Origin: an uncultured Bacteroidota bacterium
Lineage (GTDB): Bacteria; Bacteroidota; Bacteroidia; Chitinophagales; Chitinophagaceae
Assembly: GCA_946479055.1 (NCBI GenBank)
Contig: CAMLEX010000093.1
Span: 1 to 11,348 of the forward strand
Direction: 5' to 3'
Length of the DNA stretch: 11,348 nt
A program made the position numbers and the translations under genes. Positions 5,723 to 11,348 of the stretch are shown piece by piece. The number at the start of each line of letters is the position of its first letter. Positions within the stretch are counted from its first letter, which is position 1. The notes under the pieces are model-generated. The model was not told where the DNA came from. It did not search any database and was given only the letters and a program-made list of their open reading frames with translations.

Positions 5723-5758
5723 TTTGGATTATTGGGGGTCTTCCTTCAAGTTATGGTC

Positions 5759-5785
5759 TAAAAAAGACATTACCCTTAGATAATG
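5759..5785 (-). terminator. Intrinsic terminator of the ytxH-like gene
   Basis: On the minus strand CATTATC pairs with GGTAATG (7 bp, one G-T wobble) around a TAAG loop, followed by TCTTTTTTA. It lies about 45 nt beyond the stop codon of the YtxH-like gene. The stem is weak but geometry and U tract fit. Confidence 0.6.
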
Positions 5786-5830
5786 CCTTTCTGTATGTTT
5801 TTCACGGTGAGATGTATTTAACAACCGGAA

Positions 5831-6067
5831 TCAGATCATTTCATTTTTAAAAGATCGTGCCTCTTGCCTGGTTTCACTGGCAAAGTCTTCTACGTCATCT
5901 TTCATTGAATCAAATTTATCGGTAACCGCATCTACCAGGTCATTGAATTTATTTTTAAGATCTCTTCCCCTGTTGGAAATACTTTTACGGGTTTCTGATC
6001 CTTTGTCTGGTGCAAACAGGAGGCCAACGAGCAATCCCGTGGTAAAACCAATTAATAATTTGTTCAT
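5831..6067 (-). CDS. YtxH-domain small membrane protein
   Basis: This 78-residue protein has an N-terminal hydrophobic segment with glycine spacing (LLIGFTTGLLVGLLFAPDKG), then SETRKSI. That combination is the hallmark of the YtxH family, formerly called gas-vesicle-like. The rest, about residues 26-78, is highly charged and helical (DLVDAVTDKFDSMKDDVEDF), probably an amphipathic or coiled-coil segment outside the membrane. Family members are small, stress- or stationary-phase-linked proteins of unclear molecular role. The gene is monocistronic, divergent from tadA across a 108-bp gap, and followed by a likely terminator. Function here is not established. Confidence 0.8.
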   Translation of the reverse strand: MNKLLIGFTTGLLVGLLFAPDKGSETRKSISNRGRDLKNKFNDLVDAVTDKFDSMKDDVEDFASETRQEARSFKNEMI

Positions 6068-6175
6068 AGTATTATTTTTTAAAGGTTTAGAAGCTTATTC
6101 TTTCTCCTCTGCATCAAAATATCGTGCCATGCTGTAAAAGCCCGGCATGAAAACATTTTGTAATTTCATCAAATC

Positions 6176-6613
6176 ATGACACATGAATATTTTATGATGC
6201 TGGCACTGAAAGAAGCCCGGCTGGCTTATGAAGAAGATGAAATTCCTATTGGCGCAGTAGTGGTATTGAATGAAAAAGTTATTGCCCGCGGTCGAAATAT
6301 GACTGAAAAACTAAATGACCCAACAGCCCATGCTGAAATGATAGCTCTTACATCTGCTTTTAATTCATTGGGCAGTAAATATTTGCCGGAAGCGACCTTG
6401 TATATAACTGTGGAGCCCTGCCTTATGTGTGCTGGTGCTATTTACTGGAGCAAACTTGGAAAACTGGTTTATGGGGCCGATGATGAAAAAAACGGTTATA
6501 AGAAAACCACTGCTTCCAACTGGCCTTTTCATCCTAAAATGGAATTAATAAGAGGTGTTTTGAAAGAGGATGGCGCCAAACTGATGAAAGATTTTTTTAA
6601 AACCAAACGGTAG
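6176..6613 (+). CDS. tadA: tRNA adenosine deaminase TadA
   Basis: This 145-residue zinc-dependent deaminase converts adenosine 34 to inosine in the tRNA-Arg(ACG) anticodon, which is needed to read CGC and CGA codons. The zinc site is H52 with catalytic E54 in HAEM and C82/C85 in PCLMC. N41 and the DPTAHAE segment (48-54) match TadA rather than cytidine or guanine deaminases. A core loop near GADDEKNGYKKTTASNW (100-116) and the C-terminal helix fit the family. Length is slightly below the E. coli enzyme. Guanine deaminases share the fold but have a different C-terminus, so TadA is favoured. It starts at the ATG at 6176 and is followed after 5 nt by a small DUF6958-like gene, so the two are probably cotranscribed. 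No strong Shine-Dalgarno is visible. Confidence 0.92.
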   Translation: MTHEYFMMLALKEARLAYEEDEIPIGAVVVLNEKVIARGRNMTEKLNDPTAHAEMIALTSAFNSLGSKYLPEATLYITVEPCLMCAGAIYWSKLGKLVYGADDEKNGYKKTTASNWPFHPKMELIRGVLKEDGAKLMKDFFKTKR

Positions 6614-6618
6614 CTGCT

Positions 6619-6924
6619 ATGGCTAAAGCAATTCATTCAAAGAAAATCATTGTCGCTCATCCGGAAACTGGAACAGAAAGAAAATTTGATGCGGCTATTT
6701 ATGAACCTGTCAAAGCGGCTATTTTGCAAAGCCTGAAAGGAAGTAAAGGAAAAACTTTCACTGAACTGACGGATGAAGTAGTAAAGATCATCCGCAAAAA
6801 AATGCCAGGGTTTAAAAAATCAATTGCCTGGTATACCATTTCTATCCGGCTTGATTTGGAGACGAGAGGAATAGTAGAAACTTTTATTGAAAAGGGGAAG
6901 AAGCTGAATAGATTAAAAAAATAA
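6619..6924 (+). CDS. Small DUF6958-like protein
   Basis: This 101-residue basic protein has no signal peptide or membrane segment. The pattern of an N-terminal HPETG stretch, a central FTELTDEVV helix (about 47-55) and a WYTISIRLDLETRGIVE segment (71-87) recalls the DUF6958 family and looks like a compact winged-helix-type domain. The family name is from memory and the fold is inference. It starts 5 nt after the tadA stop and its stop codon overlaps the terminator stem, so it is the last gene of a two-gene operon. A nucleic-acid-binding role would fit the basic composition (many Lys/Arg, C-terminal KKGKKLNRLKK-like tail), but nothing in the sequence proves it. Confidence 0.6.
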   Translation: MAKAIHSKKIIVAHPETGTERKFDAAIYEPVKAAILQSLKGSKGKTFTELTDEVVKIIRKKMPGFKKSIAWYTISIRLDLETRGIVETFIEKGKKLNRLKK

Positions 6925-6955
6925 GAGCCGTTTCGTTTGTAACAAGACGGCTCTT
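6923..6955. terminator. Bidirectional intrinsic terminator
   Basis: AAGAGCCGT (6923-6931) pairs perfectly with ACGGCTCTT (6947-6955) around a 15-nt loop. The minus-strand reading is followed by ATTTTTTTAAT, a strong U tract ending the SusC/SusD transcript. The plus-strand reading has only TTTAATAAA, a weaker tail ending the tadA operon. It sits exactly between the two convergent units. Confidence 0.85.
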
Positions 6956-6975
6956 TAATAAAGTAGAAAAAAGCT

Positions 6976-8388
6976 TTATTGATCCCACCAGAGTTTTTGA
7001 TCAAGGCCAGATACGGCAGGTACATTTTCAGCATTTCTTGATTCTTCTGTACTTGGATATCCTGCCCGGCGGATGAAAGTAGAAAGCACGACATTAACAG
7101 GCAGGGTAAAATCTTTGTATTTGTAATCATATCTCCGGGCATCTGTCCAAGCTTCCGGATGCAAAAACATCGCTATATATTTTTCTTTAAACAGATGGTC
7201 TTTTGTAAAGGCCGCTGAGCCAACTGCCACAGCAGGATTTGAAAGGTAAGCTGTTTTGGCAGCAGCAGATACGCCAATTTTATCCATATTAGCTGCGATA
7301 CCATCCAGGTAAGCCTGATATGATCCGGACTTATCGGTTGCAAACTTGGCCTCTGCTTCAATAAACTTCATTTCCGCAAATGTAATAAGCAACAACGGTG
7401 CTGCTGGTTTTGAATAAAAACCATTTACAGACAAATAGCTTTCTTCATCATCAGTTCCGGTGCCTATCCTACCAGCACCATTAATAGTACCGCGATAATC
7501 ATTGAATTTTGTAAGAGTAGCAATCAGAGGTAGCCTTGGATCAGCAACTCCATATGTATCTCCATTTAATGCATCAACAAATTGTTCGCTTAACCATGCA
7601 TCCAATAAATTGGTAGTATTATTATAAGCGGCCTGGCCCCAGGGGCTTCGTGCAATAAAATTTGTCAACTGTGCATCATCGCTATTTGATGTATAAGCAT
7701 TGCTTAAGGCGGCAAGAATATTGGCTGGGTTATATGCGGCTGATTTGCTTACCCGGTTGAGAAGTCGGGCCTTTAAAGCATAAGCTGTTTTTATCCATGC
7801 GGATACGCTTCCAGAATGGATCAGGTCATTTGCTCCGTCGAGTAAAATGCCAGGGTCAGCTTTGTTAAGTTGGTTAATTCCATTCTCGATAAGAGTCAGG
7901 CAAGCTGCATATACGTCTTCAGCCTTATCATAGCCAGGTTTAAAAACAGTTTTATCCCACGCTTCTGAATAGGGTACATCGCCAAACAGGTCAATCAACA
8001 AACTCATATTCATTGCTTCAGTAATATCCGCTACTCCAATATGCTGATAGGCATCTCTCTCTTCTGCAAGCGACTTCATAATACGGCTATCCTGAATGAT
8101 ATCATAAACTGATTGCCAGATGCCGGGTCTGTCTACATCATCATAAATGTCAGACCCACCTGAAGCACTGGGAGAAGCCAGGTATTGCATATAATAAGAA
8201 GTAAAATCGCCGGCCCGATAAATATTGAGTCCAGTTTGATAAGTAACATTCGCCAGCAGGGCATTAATTGGCGGCTTGTCCGTCTGGTTGGGATTGGTTT
8301 GATTAATATCCAGGTATCCCTTTTTACAGCCTGTTTGTGAAAAGATTAAAACAGGTAACAGCGCTATATAGATTATTTTCTTTAGCAT
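6976..8388 (-). CDS. SusD/RagB-like outer-membrane lipoprotein
   Basis: This 470-residue lipoprotein is the surface substrate-binding partner of the SusC-like receptor. A signal peptide with lipobox SQTGC gives lipidated C21, followed by KKGYLDINQTNPNQ, the typical start of the SusD-like_2 group. Family-typical features include YYMQYLAS after the N-terminal helix, an FAEMKFIEAEA helix (about residue 330) and EAWTDARRYDY (about 408-418). Length is normal for this group. In SusCD complexes such proteins form a lid over the TonB-dependent barrel and capture glycans, peptides or other large ligands. The ligand cannot be inferred because no glycoside hydrolase or peptidase lies alongside. It starts 10 nt after the SusC stop, so the two are cotranscribed, and it is followed by a strong terminator. 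Confidence 0.92.
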   Translation of the reverse strand: MLKKIIYIALLPVLIFSQTGCKKGYLDINQTNPNQTDKPPINALLANVTYQTGLNIYRAGDFTSYYMQYLASPSASGGSDIYDDVDRPGIWQSVYDIIQDSRIMKSLAEERDAYQHIGVADITEAMNMSLLIDLFGDVPYSEAWDKTVFKPGYDKAEDVYAACLTLIENGINQLNKADPGILLDGANDLIHSGSVSAWIKTAYALKARLLNRVSKSAAYNPANILAALSNAYTSNSDDAQLTNFIARSPWGQAAYNNTTNLLDAWLSEQFVDALNGDTYGVADPRLPLIATLTKFNDYRGTINGAGRIGTGTDDEESYLSVNGFYSKPAAPLLLITFAEMKFIEAEAKFATDKSGSYQAYLDGIAANMDKIGVSAAAKTAYLSNPAVAVGSAAFTKDHLFKEKYIAMFLHPEAWTDARRYDYKYKDFTLPVNVVLSTFIRRAGYPSTEESRNAENVPAVSGLDQKLWWDQ

Positions 8389-8398
8389 AATTCAGATT

Positions 8399-11348
8399 TT
8401 AAAATTGAAGATTTAAACTGATCATAAAACTCCTGATACCCGGATAGGTAAATCCGGAGAAAGCATCTGACGTGTTGCTGCCTGCAGGGTCGGAACTTGA
8501 TTCGGGATCAAACCCGGTAAAATCAGTTTTTAACCAAAGATTATTCCCAGTTAACGAAACTGAAGCGGCGGTTATAGTTTTTGTTTTAGCAATTATATTT
8601 GCCGGTACGGCATAAGAAAGTGATAAGGATCTCAATCTTATCCATGATGCATCTTCAATAAACAATTCTGAAGATCCTCTGTAATAATTCCGATAATAGC
8701 CATTGCCATAATCTACACCGTCGGGACCTTTAGCTTGTCCGAGATAAACAGGTTTTGTGTTTCTTGTTCCATCGGATAACACTCCTTCAAACACAATAGT
8801 CTCTGTTCTGTTTTCCGTGAACTTAGCTGTACCAAAAGCGGCCATAAAATTTGAAAACTGGTTATATCTATCCTGCCCTTCACGAACATCCAGCAAGGCT
8901 GACAAAGAAAAATTTTTGTAGCTAAATGTCTGAGTTGTATTAAATATCCATTTTGGAAGAGAACTTCCCAAATAACGTTGTCTTGTATCAATAACAGGAA
9001 AACCATTTGCTCCTATTAACAATGGCTGATCTTTGGCGATAGTAACACCATCATCCGGCTTGCTCCCATAATAACGCGCATAGCTTCTTCCAAATAATGC
9101 TCCATATGCATAGCCGGGAGTAAGTTTTGAACTTACATGAGAATTTGCATATCCAAATTGGGAACCTAATATAATCTCATTAAGCCCTTCATTGAGCTTT
9201 ATTACCCTGTTTTTATTTGTTGAAAAATTATAACGCATATCCCAGGTAAAATCTTTTGTTTTTACAGGAATGGCAGAAAGAGTAATTTCTAAACCTTTAT
9301 TTTCAATTTCACCTGCATTAACAAAAGCTTCATCAAAGCCGGTCGCATTAGATATTTTAGCTGGTACCAGCAAATCTTTGCTTTTTGATTGGTATGCTAT
9401 TACTTCCAGTCCTAACCTATTTTGTAGAAAACGTAATTCAGTTCCTATTTCATAAGTACTTGTAAACTCGGGCCGCAGATTCGGATTACCCAGCGTATTA
9501 ACCTGTGTAAAAGGTACAGCGGATCCGATGGGTGTTCCGGGAGTAAAACCAGTTACAATGCCATAAGGGTCACCATCTTTACCCAACTTGGCGTATGATA
9601 ATTTGAATTTTCCATAGTTCCACCAGGAAGGTAATTGAAACTGTTCTGAAAAGATATAGCTGACACTGGCTGATGGATAAAAATAGCTCCTATTGTCTGT
9701 TGACAACGTAGAGGTTAAATCATTGCGTGCAGTTAAGTTTAGAAATAATAAATTTTTCCATCCAAGAGTAAGATCACCAAAAAAGCCATAGTTCCTGTAA
9801 TCGCTGATAAAGCTATTCGATAATACTTTCTTGGTGTTTTGTAGTAGAAACAAATCGGGTACCACCAAGGTATCGCCAAATGTGCTAACCCTTCTAACTT
9901 TTGCATCTCTCAAATCATGACCCACTTTAAAATCAATGGATAAATTATCATTAATTGTATGATTAAAGTTGGCAATTGCTGTTGAGGTGATGATTCTGTT
10001 CTTTAGATTGTGGTCATTAATAAATCCCATACCATTATCTCCATTTACCAATTCATCCACCGTTCCTTTTGGGCCCGGTGCTGTATGTGTTCTGGCATCA
10101 GTGTAAAAATCATTACCGAAACGGTAAGTAAAATTCAACCATTTAACTGGTGAGTAGTTTATAAATGCACTGGCAATAGTACGGTTCACATTATCAACAA
10201 ATCGATTGGTTGCTAATGTGTATACAGGATTATCATTTTCAAGACCATAGTTTTTCTGCGTTCCATCGGGTTTAATATAATCCATTACATCCCATCGTGG
10301 CGCCCAATAAATCAATTGTTCGCCATATCTGTCAGCATTAACCCGGCTGCCCCCGGAATTAATGAAATTAACAGATGCACCTGCTTTTAATTTTGAACTA
10401 ATTGTAAATTGAGAATTTAACCGTGCATTATAACTCTTATAATCACTAAAAGGGATTACACCATCCTGCTGAAAATAAGACATGGAGCCAGCTAATTGAA
10501 CTCTTTCCGTGCCGCCGGTCAGGTTAACAGAGTGGCGGGTTTGATTCCCTGTTCGATATGCTCTTTTAAAATTATTAAATATGGTATTGGGGTGAGTAGG
10601 ATCAAGCGCCTTAGCCGTTTCGATTGTGGGTCCCCATGAAGGCCAGAAACTTGTTTTATCATAAACACCAAGGTAACCTTGTGTAAATTTGTTTTGTACA
10701 TCCGGTGTTTTGTTCACTTTGTCAAAACTATACATCCCATTATATGTTACCTGTATTTTTCCTGCTTTAGCTGATTTGGTTGTAATCAGGATAGCGCCGT
10801 TAGCAGCCCTGATGCCATACAAGGCTGTAGCCGCACCACCGCGTAAAACTGAAATGGACTCAATGTCATCAGGATTAATATCAGCAGAACGATTTGACAT
10901 TCCCCTGGTTTCCGCTCCGCCCGTTGTATAGGTGCTGTTATCAATTTCAACGCCATCAATAATAAATAAAGGTTGATTATTCCTTCCGGCATCTAAAGAA
11001 TTAATACCCCTTATCAATATACGGGCACCTTGTCCAGGACCGCCACCAGCACTTGAAATTTGCACACCAGCCACTTTTCCCTGCAACGCATTCACAACAT
11101 TTGACTGGTGATTTATATTCAGCTCTTTACTGTCAACCTGTTGTACTGTAAAACCCAATGATTTTTTTTCTTTCTTAATACCAAAGGCTGTTACAACCAC
11201 TTCCGACAATGTTCCAGATTCCTGTAACTGTATATCAAAAGAAGAAGCACTACCTGCATTTACCTCACGGGTGTTATATCCTGCCGAAGAAACGACAAGG
11301 ATAACATCCGACCCTGATACATTAATGCTGTATTTCCCAGTTTCGGCG
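8399..11348 (-). CDS. SusC/RagA-like TonB-dependent receptor (5' partial)
   Basis: About 982 residues are visible and the frame is open to the window edge, so the true start and signal peptide lie beyond 11348. The first part (about 11215-11348) reads GKYSINVSGSD...SAGYNTREV, a carboxypeptidase-D-regulatory-like domain usual before SusC plugs. SEVVVTAFGIKKEKK follows, then a plug domain with QQVDSKELN, ILIRGINSLD, the family signature PLFIIDGVEIDN and LYGIRAANGAI. The rest is a 22-strand-type beta barrel ending SFMISLNLQF, with the terminal Phe expected for BAM insertion. The protein imports ligands captured by the SusD partner, powered by TonB-ExbBD. A TTG at 11209 is not the start. No ECF sigma or anti-sigma gene is visible, and any regulator must lie upstream. 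Substrate is unknown. Confidence 0.95.
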   Translation of the reverse strand, partial: AETGKYSINVSGSDVILVVSSAGYNTREVNAGSASSFDIQLQESGTLSEVVVTAFGIKKEKKSLGFTVQQVDSKELNINHQSNVVNALQGKVAGVQISSAGGGPGQGARILIRGINSLDAGRNNQPLFIIDGVEIDNSTYTTGGAETRGMSNRSADINPDDIESISVLRGGAATALYGIRAANGAILITTKSAKAGKIQVTYNGMYSFDKVNKTPDVQNKFTQGYLGVYDKTSFWPSWGPTIETAKALDPTHPNTIFNNFKRAYRTGNQTRHSVNLTGGTERVQLAGSMSYFQQDGVIPFSDYKSYNARLNSQFTISSKLKAGASVNFINSGGSRVNADRYGEQLIYWAPRWDVMDYIKPDGTQKNYGLENDNPVYTLATNRFVDNVNRTIASAFINYSPVKWLNFTYRFGNDFYTDARTHTAPGPKGTVDELVNGDNGMGFINDHNLKNRIITSTAIANFNHTINDNLSIDFKVGHDLRDAKVRRVSTFGDTLVVPDLFLLQNTKKVLSNSFISDYRNYGFFGDLTLGWKNLLFLNLTARNDLTSTLSTDNRSYFYPSASVSYIFSEQFQLPSWWNYGKFKLSYAKLGKDGDPYGIVTGFTPGTPIGSAVPFTQVNTLGNPNLRPEFTSTYEIGTELRFLQNRLGLEVIAYQSKSKDLLVPAKISNATGFDEAFVNAGEIENKGLEITLSAIPVKTKDFTWDMRYNFSTNKNRVIKLNEGLNEIILGSQFGYANSHVSSKLTPGYAYGALFGRSYARYYGSKPDDGVTIAKDQPLLIGANGFPVIDTRQRYLGSSLPKWIFNTTQTFSYKNFSLSALLDVREGQDRYNQFSNFMAAFGTAKFTENRTETIVFEGVLSDGTRNTKPVYLGQAKGPDGVDYGNGYYRNYYRGSSELFIEDASWIRLRSLSLSYAVPANIIAKTKTITAASVSLTGNNLWLKTDFTGFDPESSSDPAGSNTSDAFSGFTYPGIRSFMISLNLQF

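Larger units (their letters stand above)
5454..5830. other. 377-bp non-coding stretch between ALDH and ytxH-like genes
   Basis: No convincing reading frame is present. The right part holds a probable minus-strand terminator for the YtxH-like gene (5759-5785). The middle holds three consecutive inverted repeats (5638-5649, 5668-5687, 5695-5722). The part nearest 5454 should hold the ALDH promoter, but I could not identify a clear Bacteroidota -33/-7 pair. A small RNA is possible but not supported by anything beyond the folding potential. Confidence 0.6.

Noticed and set aside
6699..7142. 147-codon minus-strand frame overlapping the DUF6958-like and SusD-like genes
   Set aside because: It runs antisense to the DUF6958-like gene, spans the terminator and overlaps the SusD-like C-terminus in another frame. 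It shows no recognisable family motif.
11207..11209. TTG at 11209 as the SusC-like start
   Set aside because: The same frame stays open to the window edge and encodes a recognisable regulatory-like domain upstream, so the gene is cut by the window.
8399..11348. SusC/SusD pair as a polysaccharide utilisation locus
   Set aside because: No glycoside hydrolase, lyase, sulfatase or hybrid two-component regulator is present in the window, so no glycan substrate can be assigned.

Overview
The window looks like a chromosomal segment from a Bacteroidota bacterium, probably near Chitinophagaceae. The main support is a SusC/SusD-type outer-membrane pair, a membrane-anchored MutS-like ATPase of the type common in this phylum, AT-rich composition, mostly absent Shine-Dalgarno sites, and two GxxExxY genes. 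Taxon assignment is inference from gene content only. No rRNA, tRNA, CRISPR array, transposase or integrase gene was found.

Layout. A membrane-anchored MutS-like protein (85-1866, +) converges on a minus-strand run. That run, in transcription order, is an ALDH3-like aldehyde dehydrogenase (4071-5453), GxxExxY protein 2 (3523-3906), a membrane-anchored glutathione-peroxidase-like protein (2784-3467), a SugE/Gdx-type SMR transporter (2461-2787) and GxxExxY protein 1 (1931-2326). The peroxidase and transporter overlap by ATGA. A 377-bp non-coding stretch (5454-5830) holds three consecutive inverted repeats and a terminator. Next come a YtxH-like small protein (5831-6067, -), diverging from tadA (6176-6613, +), and a DUF6958-like gene (6619-6924, +). 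A bidirectional terminator separates these from a SusD-like lipoprotein (6976-8388, -) and a SusC-like TonB-dependent receptor (8399-11348, -), whose 5' end lies outside the window.

The most interesting structure is a pair of parallel cassettes of about 0.6 kb, at 1862-2460 and 3480-4062. Each holds one minus-strand GxxExxY gene (PD-(D/E)XK-like fold), is bounded by inverted copies of a purine-rich repeat, and carries a third copy just upstream of the gene. The repeat sequences differ between the cassettes but the architecture and size match. The outer repeats lie against or within 8 nt of the stop codons of the mutS-like, sugE-like and ALDH genes. Removing the cassettes in silico leaves almost no intergenic DNA, so they look like compact insertions that target gene 3' ends. 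Cassette 2 also appears to split a former ALDH-peroxidase-transporter operon and supplies most of the peroxidase leader. The mobility mechanism is unknown and mobility itself is inference.

Functionally, the peroxidase, transporter and ALDH suggest detoxification of peroxides, cationic compounds and aldehydes. tadA is tRNA housekeeping. The SusC/SusD pair is an outer-membrane uptake system whose substrate cannot be read from this window.
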